A stretch of DNA of 64,000 bases from Streptomyces uncialis (GCF_036250755.1 NZ_CP109583.1:248001-312000), one strand, 5' to 3'. Positions 43,273 to 54,241 are shown, counted from the first letter of the stretch. Notes: generated by a model from the letters alone, not told the origin. Program-made: numbers and translations.

Positions 43273-45201
43273 TCAGACCGACTGGCTCCGGCCGGAGCCG
43301 GAGGTCGCGCCGCGGTACCAGTACTCAAGGGTCAGCACATGCCACAGATGCTTGGAGAAGTCGCGCTGTCCGGAGGCGTCCTCGGCGACGAGCCGTGCCA
43401 GCGCGTCGCGGCGCAGGAACCCGGAGTTGACGAGCACCCCGTCGTTCACCACCTCGCGCACCAGCGGTGCCAGATCGCGGCTCATCCAGGCCCGCAGCGG
43501 TGCGCTGAACAGGCCCTTGGGCCGGTACGCGATCTCCCGGGGCAGGATCGAGGTGGCCGCCTCCTTGAGGACGACCTTGCCCTGACGTCCGACGATCTTG
43601 CGGTCGCCGGGCACCGCGAACGCCGCCTTGACCACCTCGACGTCCACGTACGGCACCCGTACCTCGGTGGACGCGGCCATGCTGGAGCGGTCCGTGTAGG
43701 CGAGGTTCAGGCCCGGCAGGAACATCCGGGCGTCGGTGAGGCACATACGGTTCACGAAGTCGTCGAGGTCGTTGTCCTGGTAGGTGTCCGTGTGCTCGGT
43801 GAGCACGTCGTCGACGGTCCCGGCCAGGTCCGGATCGATCAGCGCGAGCAGCTCGCCCCGGTCGTACATGGTGTAGCTGCGCCGGAACGCGGTCTCCTCC
43901 GGCAGATCCGCGAAGGAGAGGAACCGCTTCGCGAAACGCACCGACCGGTAGCCCCGGCGTGATGTGGCGACCGGGAGCCGGTCCACGGTCCGGGACAGTC
44001 CGCGCCGCAGGGGGCGCGGGACGCGCTGGTAGCGCAGCGCGAGGACGTTGGCCAGGTGCTTGCGGTATCCGGCGAACAGTTCGTCGGCGCCCATCCCGGA
44101 GAGCATCACCTTGACCCCGGCCTCCCGGGCGGCCGAGCAGATCAGATAGGTGTTGATCGCCGCGGGGTCGCCGATCGGCTCGTCCAGATGGTGGGTCATC
44201 CGCGGCAGCAGATCGGTCACCTGCGGGGCGATCTCGATCTCGTGCAGGTCGACTCCGTACCGCTCGGCCACCTGCCGGGCGTAGCGCAGATCGTCCGGCA
44301 TCGCCTCGAACTTGGTGTCCTCGGCCCGGAAGCCGATCGTGTAGGCGGAGATCCCGGGTTGGTGGCGGGCCGCCAGCGCGGTCAGATAGCTGGAGTCGAG
44401 GCCGCCGGAGAGGAAGGTCGCCACGGGTACGTCGGAGAGCATGTGCCGCCGGGTCGACTCCTCGACGACGGCGCCCAGATCCGGCTGCTCACCGGCGCGG
44501 GCCAGCTCCCGCCCCTCGTGGGCGATGTCCCGGAGGTTCCAGTACGTGCCGCGCTCGACCCGGCCGTCGGCCCGGCAGCGCAGCCAGCTCCCCGGCGGCA
44601 GCTTCTCCGCCTCGCGGAACGCGCAGCGCGAGTCGGGCACCCAGTAGTAGAGGAGTGAGGCCACCAGCGCCGCGTGGTCCACCTCCAGGGACCCGTCGGT
44701 CACGGCGGCGAGCGCCTTGAGCTCGGAGGCGAACATCAGGCCCGTACCGCGCCGCAGCAGGAACAGCGGCTTGATGCCGAGCTGGTCGCGGGCGAGCACC
44801 AGTTCGCCGGTCCGTTCGTCGAAGACCGCGAACGCGAACATGCCGCGCAGCCGGGGCAGGCAGTCCGTGCCCCAGCGCCGCCAGGCCTCCAGCAGCACCT
44901 CGGTGTCGGAGGTCCCGCGGAAGCGCACCCCGGCGGACGCCAGTTCGGTGCGCAGTTCGGGCGCGTTGTACAGCTCGCCGTTGTACGTGAGGGCGAGGCC
45001 GTCCGAGACCATCGGCTGGGCGCCGGTCCCGGACAGGTCGATGATGGCCAGCCGACGGTGCCCGAGGTGTACTTCGCCGTCGCCGAGGGAGTGGCTGTAG
45101 CGGCCCGCCCCGTCCGGACCGCGGTGGGCGAGGACATCGGTGAGCCGGTCGGTCACGACCTTCCCGTCCGGCCATCGGTAAGTGCCTGCGATGCCACACA
45201 T
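43273..45201 (-). CDS. Asparagine-synthase-like amidotransferase (AsnB family)
   Basis: A 642-residue class II amidotransferase plus ATP-pyrophosphatase. The glutaminase nucleophile is Cys2 (MCGIAG), with HRGPDG, LTYNGELYN and TSDTEVLLEAW. The synthetase domain has the PPi loop SGGLDSS (265-271) and GMGADELFAGY. In glycan loci AsnB paralogues make uronic-acid amides (compare WbpS in Pseudomonas O-antigens) or amidate amino-acid decorations. With a GDP-mannose-dehydrogenase-like gene in the operon, uronamide formation is a reasoned guess; housekeeping asparagine synthesis is less likely. It starts 3 bases after the chain-length gene ends. Confidence 0.85.
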   Translation of the reverse strand: MCGIAGTYRWPDGKVVTDRLTDVLAHRGPDGAGRYSHSLGDGEVHLGHRRLAIIDLSGTGAQPMVSDGLALTYNGELYNAPELRTELASAGVRFRGTSDTEVLLEAWRRWGTDCLPRLRGMFAFAVFDERTGELVLARDQLGIKPLFLLRRGTGLMFASELKALAAVTDGSLEVDHAALVASLLYYWVPDSRCAFREAEKLPPGSWLRCRADGRVERGTYWNLRDIAHEGRELARAGEQPDLGAVVEESTRRHMLSDVPVATFLSGGLDSSYLTALAARHQPGISAYTIGFRAEDTKFEAMPDDLRYARQVAERYGVDLHEIEIAPQVTDLLPRMTHHLDEPIGDPAAINTYLICSAAREAGVKVMLSGMGADELFAGYRKHLANVLALRYQRVPRPLRRGLSRTVDRLPVATSRRGYRSVRFAKRFLSFADLPEETAFRRSYTMYDRGELLALIDPDLAGTVDDVLTEHTDTYQDNDLDDFVNRMCLTDARMFLPGLNLAYTDRSSMAASTEVRVPYVDVEVVKAAFAVPGDRKIVGRQGKVVLKEAATSILPREIAYRPKGLFSAPLRAWMSRDLAPLVREVVNDGVLVNSGFLRRDALARLVAEDASGQRDFSKHLWHVLTLEYWYRGATSGSGRSQSV

Positions 45202-45204
45202 GTG

Positions 45205-46728
45205 CTAGCGCGCCTCCTGGTCGTTGTCCGGGACGAGTGCGGCCGCCGACCGCACCGTCCTGTGCGGCAGGCCCGTGCCGTTGTGCCGGGCGGGCCGCTC
45301 GTAAGGGCCGCGCAGCGCGGTGTCCAGCCCGTCCCACAGCGTGCCGTCGGTCCGGTCCCGCGGATCGGGGTCGATCAGCACCACACCGAGCACCGCGATC
45401 CGCTGGTCCGCGAGCTGTCGCGCCACGGTGTGCAGCCACGCGGCGCTGCCGTGCCCGGCGCGTACGACGAGCACGGTCCGGCCGCCGAGGTGCTGGAGGT
45501 CGGTCCACGCCGTGCCGGGCGCGACCGAGCCGACGCCGAGCCTGCGCGTCTGATGCGGGACGTCCGCCGCGCCCTCGCCGCTGACCACGGCCGGGTCGTC
45601 CGGCTTGCGGCCCCCCGCGAGCCCGGTGCCGGGCAGACCGTCGACGACGACCACCGGCCCCTCGGCCGTCAGCGCTCTGGCGACGTTCAAGGCGATCACG
45701 CTCGTGCTGTGCGCACAGCCCAGTTCCAGCAGCGACACCGGTTCCGCGGAGCCGCGCACGGTGCGGGCCAGGGTCGTGGTGAGCCGTTCGTGTGCCGCCC
45801 GGGTCCGTCGGCGCTGCCACGGCACGAGGGGTCGGCGGGGCAGGCGGCGCAGCTCCGCGACGACCGAGGCGCCGAGGTTCGCCGCGATGTCCCGGCGCAG
45901 CACGGGGCGGTCCGCCACCACCGTGCCGACGGCGGCCAGCGCGAGTCCGAGGACGAGCCCGAGGACGAGCCCGATCGCGGCGTTGGTGACCGCGGCCCTG
46001 GGCAGGGAGTGCGGCACCGCGCGCGGACCGTCCACGATCAGCGTGCCGGCGGTGAGCCGGGGTGTGCCGGTGCGTGCCTGCGCGGCGCGCTGGTCGAAGT
46101 CGGCGATCCGTGAGTTGAGTTCGGCCCGGCGCGCGAAGAGGGACTCGATGCTCGCCGACGCTTCCGGGTCGCTCTCCGGTGACCGGTCCCCGATCGCCTT
46201 GTTGACCTGGGCGAGCTCGTCCCGCATCCGGTCACGCTGGTCGAGCAGTGCTTCGGCGTCGGCCTTCGCGGCTTCCCGCATCCGGCTGACATGGTCCGCG
46301 ATGAACGCGTCGGCGAGCGCCTTGGCCCGGGCCACCGCCTGCGCGTCGCTGTCACCGGTCACATCGATCTGCAAAAGGTTGTTGGTCAGGCCGGTGCCCC
46401 GGTACTCCTGGATGAAGTCCTCCGGTCTCTCCGGGGACTTGAGGGCCTTGAGGGCCTTTTCGGCGATCCGTGTGGTCCCGAGCAGCGCGACATCGGTACG
46501 GATCAGTGTTCCGGTGTCGTTCGGCTGATCCTCCTTGTGGGCGACCAGCACCTTGGTCACGGCGGTCGGGGCCGGCGGCAGCAGGACCGCCACCGCCCCG
46601 CCTGCCAGCAGCCCCAGGAGCGCCAGGGAGGACCAGAGGCGGCGCCGTCTGCGTACCGCCACCACGAGCGCGTGCAGGTCCAGCAGCGGAGCCGCCGCCG
46701 ACGGCTCCGTGGTCGTGCTCGTCGTCAC
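45205..46728 (-). CDS. Wzz/chain-length protein with degenerate tyrosine-kinase-like domain
   Basis: A 507-residue protein. N-terminal Wzz domain: TM1 about 31-52, a long coiled-coil periplasmic-type region (about 110-230), and TM2 near 265-285 (AAIGLVLGLVLGLALAAVG). The cytoplasmic C-terminal part follows the BY-kinase order but lacks its catalysis: the P-loop region reads ELGCAHSTSVIALNVARAL with no GKS/T, and VVVVDGLPGTGLAG replaces the DxDxR Walker A'. The Tyr-rich tail is also missing. It probably regulates chain length or assembly as a pseudokinase. GTG overlaps the stop of the paralogue upstream (GTGA). Confidence 0.8.
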   Translation of the reverse strand: MTTSTTTEPSAAAPLLDLHALVVAVRRRRRLWSSLALLGLLAGGAVAVLLPPAPTAVTKVLVAHKEDQPNDTGTLIRTDVALLGTTRIAEKALKALKSPERPEDFIQEYRGTGLTNNLLQIDVTGDSDAQAVARAKALADAFIADHVSRMREAAKADAEALLDQRDRMRDELAQVNKAIGDRSPESDPEASASIESLFARRAELNSRIADFDQRAAQARTGTPRLTAGTLIVDGPRAVPHSLPRAAVTNAAIGLVLGLVLGLALAAVGTVVADRPVLRRDIAANLGASVVAELRRLPRRPLVPWQRRRTRAAHERLTTTLARTVRGSAEPVSLLELGCAHSTSVIALNVARALTAEGPVVVVDGLPGTGLAGGRKPDDPAVVSGEGAADVPHQTRRLGVGSVAPGTAWTDLQHLGGRTVLVVRAGHGSAAWLHTVARQLADQRIAVLGVVLIDPDPRDRTDGTLWDGLDTALRGPYERPARHNGTGLPHRTVRSAAALVPDNDQEAR

Positions 46729-48122
46729 ACCGACTCCCCCGTCGCGTTGCCGTGCGCCGCGAGCGCCGCGGGGGCGTGGTCCGGAGGATCCCCGTCGGAC
46801 GGCGTCGGACGGGCCCGGACCGTGTCCGCGACGACGATGCCGACGACCTCGTGCCCGCCGTCCGCGCACGCCCCGGCGAGACCGGCGAGCTCCCCCGCGG
46901 TCCAGCTGCCCGCGCTGAGCACGACCAGCGCACCGGACTCGGCGCCGCTGTCCGGCACCATCGGCCGGGACACCGGGACCTCGACCACCCGCAGCGCGGG
47001 GTTTCCCCTGCTGGAGGAGCTGGGCGCAGGATCGTTCCCGGCGAGGGCGACCAGCTGCCCGGCGGCCCGGAGGGCGGTCCCGTCGCCCTCGGGTACGACG
47101 ACCAGCAGCCGCCGGGGGGCCGGCAGCCGGTCCCGGAGGCGGGCGCACACCCGCTGGTAGCGGATCTGCCTTCCTGCCTCGTCGCCGGACAGCTGCGGGG
47201 TCGGTACGTCCCATGGGGTGTCGACGCCCAGCAACCGGCGGACGCGGTTCATCCGGCCACCGGCCTCAGGCCGGTGCGCGGGCCGTTCGCCGGGCACGTC
47301 GACCCTGCCCAGCAGCGCCGAGCCCAGGGCCGCGGCGATCTCCGGTTCGGTGCGCGGTCGGCGGTTCATCCGTGCGGCGGCGAGATGGCCGATCACCGCG
47401 AGCAGGAGGAACACCAGCGCCCCGGCGACGACGAGCTGTGTCCTCGTCGGGGGCGCCTGGCCGGTCGGCCGGGCCGCGGGCCCCATGACGACCATGCCCG
47501 CCTTGCTGGTCGCCGGGTCGGCCTGGTCGAGCTTCTTCATGGCCTCCTCCAGCGCGGTGCGCAGCTTTTCGAGCGCGGTACGGGCCTGCACGCTCTCCAC
47601 GCTCTGCCCCGCGTCGGTCGCGTTGGCCAGTTCGGTGATACGGCGGTCGGTCTGCACCACCTTCTGCCGCAGGGCCTCGGGCCCCGTGGCCGCTTCGGGG
47701 TCGCTGCTGTCGCCCGCGATCCGCGCGGCGAAGGTGACGAGTTGCTGGGCCGTCCGGTCGGAGAGCCGCTGCGCGCGCTCCGGGGTCTCGGCCGTTCCTG
47801 AGATCGTGATGATGTTCCCGTCGGCGGCCTTGGCGCTGACCCGGTTGCGCAGGTCGCCGCCGCTGACGCCCGGCCGGCCGAGCGTGGCGGCCACCCGGTC
47901 GACCACCGCCGAACTGGTCGCGATGTTCACCTGGGTCAGCAGCTCGCGTTCCTCCCACTGCCCCGGCAGCAGTACCGAAGCCGACGCGGTGTAGCGCGGC
48001 GGGAACAGTACCGAGGTGCCGTACCCGACGAGCGCGCCCACCACGGCGAGCAGGGAGAGGAGCCGTCGGCGCCGACGGAGAATCCGCCCGATCGTGACCA
48101 GGCGTATCGACTCATCGCTCAA
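46725..48122 (-). CDS. Second Wzz-like chain-length protein with degenerate kinase-like domain
   Basis: A 465-residue paralogue of the next gene. TM1 is about 20-40 (LLSLLAVVGALVGYGTSVLF), followed by PPRYTASASVLLPG (Wzz motif region), a coiled-coil middle, TM2 about 225-245 and a cytoplasmic Rossmann-like domain. Its would-be P-loop reads VVVPEGDGTALRAAGQLVAL, without Gly-Lys-Ser/Thr, and no Tyr cluster follows. Like its partner it should be catalytically inert. The start is a TTG at 48122 that overlaps the glycosyltransferase stop (TTGA), an unusual but well-placed coupling. Confidence 0.8.
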   Translation of the reverse strand: MSDESIRLVTIGRILRRRRRLLSLLAVVGALVGYGTSVLFPPRYTASASVLLPGQWEERELLTQVNIATSSAVVDRVAATLGRPGVSGGDLRNRVSAKAADGNIITISGTAETPERAQRLSDRTAQQLVTFAARIAGDSSDPEAATGPEALRQKVVQTDRRITELANATDAGQSVESVQARTALEKLRTALEEAMKKLDQADPATSKAGMVVMGPAARPTGQAPPTRTQLVVAGALVFLLLAVIGHLAAARMNRRPRTEPEIAAALGSALLGRVDVPGERPAHRPEAGGRMNRVRRLLGVDTPWDVPTPQLSGDEAGRQIRYQRVCARLRDRLPAPRRLLVVVPEGDGTALRAAGQLVALAGNDPAPSSSSRGNPALRVVEVPVSRPMVPDSGAESGALVVLSAGSWTAGELAGLAGACADGGHEVVGIVVADTVRARPTPSDGDPPDHAPAALAAHGNATGESV

Positions 48123-49388
48123 CGGCGCGGCCTCTTCCCGGCGCGAATCCGGCCGTCCGCCGACACCGGGGCACGGCCCCGGACGGCAGCGGCGTAGGCG
48201 GCGAGCAGCGACGCCTGCGAGTTCCGCCAGGCGAGCTCCCCGCCGATCCGCTCCTGGCCGGTCTTGCCCATACCGGCCCGCTGCTCCGGGTCGTCCAGCA
48301 GCAGCGCGACGAGCCGCGCGAACTCGGCCTCGTCGTTGGCGGGCGCGTAGAGGGCGGCGTCACCGGCGGAGACCCGCGCCTCCCGGAGGTCGAACGAGAC
48401 GATCGGCCGGCCCATCGCCATGTACTCCAAGACCTTGTTCATGGTCGACACGTCGTTGAGCGGATTGCGCGGATCGGGGGAGAGGCACACGTCCGCGGTG
48501 GACAGATAGCGCACCAGGTCGGCGTCGGGTATGCGCCCGGTGAACTGCACCTGCTCGGAGAGCCCGAGCCGCCGGGACAGCTCGACCATCGCGTCGAAGG
48601 CGTCACCGGCGCCGACGAACACGGCGTGCCAGTCGGTCCGGCCGAGCTCGTCGCGCAGCTTCGCGAGGGCCCGCAAGGCGTAGTCGACGCCGTCCTGCGG
48701 GCCCATGACCCCGAGGTAGCAGAGCAGATGAGGCTTGCCGCGCTTGAGCTCCGGCTCGGGCGGTACCGGCTGGAACCGGTCGGTCTCGGGCGCGCTGCGC
48801 ACCACGAAGACATCCTCCGGCCGCCTGCCGCCACGGCGTATCGCGACATCCCGGTAGCTCTCGTTCGTGGCGAGCACGACGTCCGCGGTCCGGTAGGTCA
48901 TCCGTTCCAGCGCGCACACGGCGCGGTAGAGCAGATCCTCACCGCGGCCGAACCGGGAGAGGTACAACTCGGGTGACAGGTCGTGCTGGTCGAAGACGAA
49001 TCGCGCGCCGCGCCGTTTCAGCCACAGCGCCGGAAGGAACAGCAGGTCGGGCGGGTTGCAGGCGTGGACCACGTCGACCGGGCCGACCTTGCGGGCCAGC
49101 CGGGCCGTGTGCCACAGCGCCGATCCGTACTCCCGCAGATAGCCGGCCGGTCCTCCGGTGGCCGCGCGCAACGGGTAGCGGTGGATCGACACCCCGTCGA
49201 TCTCCGCCTCCGCCTCCGTGTCCCGCTTGGTGCCCTGCGGGCAGATGACGTGCACCTTCCAGCCCGCGTCGCGCAGGGTCCTGCACTCCTGCCACACCCG
49301 CCGGTCGAACGGCACCGACAGGTTCTCCACCAGTATCAGCGCGCGTCGGACCGGCCGGTCACCGGCGGATATGTCGTCGAACGATATG

Positions 49389-49399
<11 letters not shown>
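48119..49399 (-). CDS. Glycosyltransferase family 4 (WbuB-like)
   Basis: A 426-residue GT-B enzyme. It has ALILVENLSVPFDRRVWQEC (about 22-41), a signature of WbuB/fucosaminyltransferase-like GT4 proteins, then VDVVHACNPPDLLFLPAL, FDQHDLSPELY, LATNESYRDVA and a C-terminal domain with YLGVMGPQDGVDYALRAL and NKVLEYMAMGRP. As the first glycosyltransferase in the operon it likely adds the second sugar to the lipid carrier. TTG at 49399 (overlapping the upstream stop by 11 bases) is the only reachable start before the conserved region; confidence in the exact start is moderate. Confidence 0.85.
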
Positions 49400-50708
<1,309 letters not shown>

Positions 50709-50781
50709 GACCCCTCCCTCCATCCGGACAGGCCCTCCCGGCCTGCGGTCCACGCGCTCGCCGGTCGACGGCTCCCGCGCA

Positions 50782-52302
50782 TCAGTACGCCCCTTGCCCG
50801 TAGAGCACCGCACGCAGCGTCTTCCACAAGATCACGGTGTCCAGGGCGAGCGACCAGTCCTCCACGTACCGCAGATCCAGCCGGACCGCCTCCTCCCACG
50901 GCAGGTCGCTGCGTCCGCTTATCTGCCACAGACCGGTGAGTCCGGGCTTGACGAGCAGCCGCCGCCGGATGTCCGGGCCGTATTCCGCGGACTCCTCCGG
51001 CAGCGGAGGCCGTGGGCCGACGAGCGACATCGATCCGGTCAGCACATTGAAGAGCTGCGGAAGCTCGTCGAGCGAGTAGCGGCGCAGCACCGCTCCCACC
51101 CGGGTCACCCGGGGATCCCGGCGGAGCTTGAACAGCAGACCGGCGCCCTCGTTGCGGTCGGCCAGCTGGTCGCGTGCCCGGTCGGCCCCGGTGACCATGG
51201 TGCGGAACTTGAGAATGGTGAACTCGCGGCCGCCCTTGCCGACCCGGCGCTGGCGGTAGAACGCCCCGCCGCGGCTGTCCATCGACACGAGCAGCCCGAC
51301 GAGCACCATCAGCGGCGCGAACAGCATCAGCAGGATCGCCGCGCCCATCCGGTCGACGACTTCCTTGACCGCCCGGCTGCCCCCGGTGAAGGTCGGCATG
51401 CTGACCCTCAGCAGTGGTATGCCGAGCACCGCGTCGACATGCAGCCGCGGGCCGGCCACCTCCATCAGTACGGGGGCCACGACCATCTCGGCGTCGCTGC
51501 CTTCGAGGTTCCACGCCAGCCGTTGCAGCCGGTCGGGTGACCAGTGCGGGTCCGGTGTGACCGCGACGACACGGTAGCCGTCGCGGCGGACATGGTCGGC
51601 CACATCCGCGAGCCGGCCGACGACCGGCACTCCGTCCAGGTGGTCACCGTCGAGACCGTGCCCGTCCGTCGTGCACACCGCGTCCACCCGCCAGCCGAGA
51701 TGCGGGAACTTGCGGGCCCGGCTGATCAGGTCGCGCACGGTGAGCAGGCTCCCGGCGGCGAGCACCGGTCGCAGGCAGCGGCCTTCCTTCCGCTGTTTGT
51801 GCAGCCAGAGGCGCAGCAGATACCGCGCTGTCATGGTGACGAGCGCGATCGCCGGGACCGCGACGAAGATCCAGAGCTTGATGTTGCGCGAGGTGAGGGC
51901 GATTCCGCCGAGCGCCAGCACGACGGCCGCCGTGAACAGCGAACGTCCGAGCCGGCGGAACTCCTCGGCCCCCTGTCCGAGCACGGCCGGAGCCCATGCC
52001 CGGCTCACGGTGAGCGCTGCCAGCACCAGCAGTTCGGTGCTGAAAGCGAGGATTCCCCACTTCTCATGCCAGTTGGCCGCGTCCCGGGCCCCGAAGAAGT
52101 TCCCGATCGCCCCCACCACGAAGGCGGTGGCCACGGTGTCGCTGGTGATCACGGTACGTCGGTACCGCTCCTCCCAGTGGATCGCGGGTTGGGTGATGGG
52201 CCCGTTCGCCAGACGCCCGCGCGCCGACGGAAACGGGTTGACTAATTCCCCCTGCTGCACAGAACCCCCCAGATCGCCAGCGGTTCGATGTGTTCGCCTC
52301 AC
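50782..52302 (-). CDS. Polyprenyl glycosylphosphotransferase (WbaP/CpsE-like initiating transferase)
   Basis: About 506 residues. An N-terminal block of about 4 membrane helices (60-165) and a CoA-binding-like Rossmann region are followed by the bacterial sugar transferase domain (about 330-506). That domain has AILLMLFAPLMVLVGLLVSMDS, FYRQRRVGKGGREFTILKFR, LRRYSLDELPQLFNVLTGSM, SLVGPRPPLPEE and KPGLTGLWQISGRSD. It transfers the first sugar-1-phosphate to undecaprenyl phosphate. GTG at 52302 is preferred for its GGGGAG site; a GTG at 52260 is an alternative, and the longer frame to 52632 has a non-conserved leader. It opens the 21-gene polysaccharide operon. Confidence 0.88.
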   Translation of the reverse strand: MRRTHRTAGDLGGSVQQGELVNPFPSARGRLANGPITQPAIHWEERYRRTVITSDTVATAFVVGAIGNFFGARDAANWHEKWGILAFSTELLVLAALTVSRAWAPAVLGQGAEEFRRLGRSLFTAAVVLALGGIALTSRNIKLWIFVAVPAIALVTMTARYLLRLWLHKQRKEGRCLRPVLAAGSLLTVRDLISRARKFPHLGWRVDAVCTTDGHGLDGDHLDGVPVVGRLADVADHVRRDGYRVVAVTPDPHWSPDRLQRLAWNLEGSDAEMVVAPVLMEVAGPRLHVDAVLGIPLLRVSMPTFTGGSRAVKEVVDRMGAAILLMLFAPLMVLVGLLVSMDSRGGAFYRQRRVGKGGREFTILKFRTMVTGADRARDQLADRNEGAGLLFKLRRDPRVTRVGAVLRRYSLDELPQLFNVLTGSMSLVGPRPPLPEESAEYGPDIRRRLLVKPGLTGLWQISGRSDLPWEEAVRLDLRYVEDWSLALDTVILWKTLRAVLYGQGAY

Positions 52303-52325
52303 ACTGATCTCCCCGGAAGCCCCCG

Positions 52326-52358
52326 CCTCCCGGACCGCGCTGTTCCTCCCCCGGGAGG
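52326..52358 (-). promoter_or_regulatory. Hairpin just upstream of the polysaccharide operon
   Basis: CCTCCCGG (52326-52333) and CCGGGAGG (52351-52358) form a perfect 8-bp inverted repeat with a 17-base loop, located 24-56 bases before the GTG of the first cluster gene. It could structure the leader next to the GGGGAG ribosome site. A regulatory role is only suggested by position. Confidence 0.35.
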
Positions 52359-53468
52359 CCTCGCCCCCCACGCGTGACACGCCTGCTGTTTCAGCGCTGT
52401 TTGAACGACCCACCTGGCGGCAGCGGACTCGCCTGTCCTGCCAGAATCTCTCCGAAGTGCGCGGGAACCCGTTGAAACCTCGGGTGCTCCCCGCACCCAA
52501 GACCCCCCTCGCGGGTCCCGAGAATTGATCACTCCATGCCTGACGCCGGGACGCGAATGCCTGTTGTCCATAGCGCCGGACCTGGAGATCAACATTGTTC
52601 TTCTCGTGTCCGAACATCTGAAGCACGGTCAATCTAGACCATCGAAGGCGGCATGGAGAGGTGATGTGTGCAATTCGTGTTCAAGCTTTGGTAGTCACTT
52701 CACCGGTCGGTCACCACCCATGGGCACCTCGCCGACGGCCATATGCCCTTTGACCTGTGAATATGAGAGATTCCAGGGCCCCCGGCACAGGTGGGCGCGA
52801 GGGCCCCGAACGCGCACAACTCGGCTACGAACAGGCCCCGTTGAGGCCCTCCAGCGTGCCCATCGGGACGCCGGGACACCGTCCCGGACGACCCCGGGCA
52901 TCACCACGGGAGGGCCACCCGCTCTCGGCAACCGCTTTCCATTGTCCGCGCATTACGGCGCGCCGCGTGTGGCCTGCGGGACGTGTGGGGCGATCACCAA
53001 TGACGGGAGTGGGCATCAATTCCCCAGCGCGCGGCGGTCCGCTTCTCCGCCCGGCAAAACAAGGGGAGCGGTTTGAACTCCCGAGGCATCTGTTTCTGGA
53101 CAACGCTCCGCGAATCCGGGAATCCCGCATTAACGCCCCTACAAGGAACGATCCGATATGGGGGGCGGTTTCGAAGGCAGACAACAGGCCATATGGCGAA
53201 TCGCCTTCGACATGATCACTTCGGTCCGCTCGGAGGGACGCGTATCCGGCGGGGCGACGGGGGCGGGTCGTCCGGCCCGGGGTGACACGAGGGAGGGCGG
53301 GGTCACCCCTGGCGGGAGCGGCACCGGCCGGGGCGGCACCGGGCCGAGCGGCACCCCGGCGAGGCGGTCGCGCGGCCGGGCGACACCGGCCGGGCGACCC
53401 GGGCCGGCCAGGCGACCCGGGCGGGCGGCGACCGGGGCGGGGCAGGCGCTCCCGCATGGCTCCGGTCG

Positions 53469-53516
53469 GTCAGGACGGCCCGGGTCAGTCAGGACGGCCC
53501 GGTTCTGTCAGGACGG
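53469..53516. repeat. Three 19-base-period copies of GTCAGGACGG
   Basis: The decamer GTCAGGACGG occurs at 53469, 53488 and 53507, exactly 19 bases apart; the first two copies share a longer context (GTCAGGACGGCCCGG). The array ends 6 bases from the YjbQ stop codon, so it lies in that gene's 3' region. Confidence 0.75.
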
Positions 53517-53522
53517 TGCCGG

Positions 53523-53945
53523 TCAGCCGAGGAAGCTCAGCCGAACCTGTCGACGCGGGTTGTCCTTGTTGGTGTCCACCAGACAGACCGACTGCCAGGT
53601 ACCCAACTCCAGTCGGCCCGCGAGCACCGGCAGCGTGGCGTGCGGGGCGACGATCGCCGGGAGGACATGGTCACGGCCGTGCCCCGGGCTGCCGTGCCGG
53701 TGCTGCCAGCGCTCGTCCGCCGGGAGCAACTGATGCAGGATGGCCAGCAGATCGTCGTCACTGCCCGAGCCCGTCTCGATGACGGCCACCCCTGCGGTCG
53801 CGTGCGGGACGAACACATTGAGCAGACCGTCACGGCCCGCCGCGACGTCGTTCAGGAAGGACGCGCAGGCGTCGGTGATGTCCGTGACGGATTCGCTGGA
53901 GCCGGTGCTGAGGTCGAGGACGCGTGTGGTGAAGGTGTCGGGCAT
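53523..53945 (-). CDS. yjbQ: YjbQ/UPF0047 family protein (secondary thiamine-phosphate synthase-like)
   Basis: A 140-residue protein of the YjbQ (UPF0047) family. Family marks are GLLNVFVPHATAGVAVIETG (41-60), the HRHGSPGHGRDHVLPAIVAPHA region (about 82-103) with the conserved His cluster that forms the active site, and GTWQSVCLVDTNKDNPRRQV near the C-terminus. Members show weak thiamine-phosphate synthase activity; the physiological role is unsettled. ATG at 53945 fits the conserved N-terminus; the frame continues to 53987 without similarity. It stands alone between the polysaccharide leader and the sulfonate locus. Confidence 0.88.
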   Translation of the reverse strand: MPDTFTTRVLDLSTGSSESVTDITDACASFLNDVAAGRDGLLNVFVPHATAGVAVIETGSGSDDDLLAILHQLLPADERWQHRHGSPGHGRDHVLPAIVAPHATLPVLAGRLELGTWQSVCLVDTNKDNPRRQVRLSFLG

Positions 53946-54204
53946 GTTTCCATCCTCGCTCAGCCGCCCCACGCCTCGCATGGGCACCCACCGTCATCCG
54001 GCCCGATCCCCGCGTCCGCGCCCGGCGGCGGGGAAGCCTTGACGAACCGATACCGAACACTGATCGGATGCGACGAAACCCCTGGTCAGCGATCTGTGAC
54101 CGGTCGGCCTCCTGGTCGCGGCGCAGCCATCGGACGCCTTCTCCCCTGGGGCATCCCCGGCGTACCCGTAGGCCGATACACGCGGTCCGCCTTTCGAGAC
54201 GACG

Positions 54205-54234
54205 TTGACCCTGCGGCGACGGACTGACTACGTT
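54205..54234 (+). promoter_or_regulatory. Promoter of the leader-peptide transcript
   Basis: TTGACC at 54205-54210 and TACGTT at 54229-54234, 18 bases apart, match the vegetative sigma factor pattern. The expected start, 7 bases past the -10 box, falls on or next to the ATG at 54242, so the leader peptide is probably translated from a leaderless mRNA. Confidence 0.6.
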
Positions 54235-54241
54235 CTGCCGC

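Larger units (their letters stand above)
52303..53522. other. 1.2-kb non-coding region ahead of the polysaccharide operon
   Basis: No convincing gene occurs in about 1,220 bases. From 52510 to 53220 base composition is clearly less GC-rich than elsewhere (for example the segment near 52590-52700), as expected for a complex promoter or untranslated leader of the minus-strand cluster. Candidate elements seen are TAGATTGACC on the minus strand near 52635-52644, but no full -35/-10 pair is secure. From 53220 to 53520 it is Gly/Arg-codon-like low-complexity DNA with GGCCGGGCGACC-type repeats. Confidence 0.5.

Noticed and set aside
53220..53520. Possible CRISPR-like or protein-coding repeat tract
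   Set aside because: The GGCCGGGCGACC blocks are irregular, with no constant repeat and spacer lengths and no coding signature.
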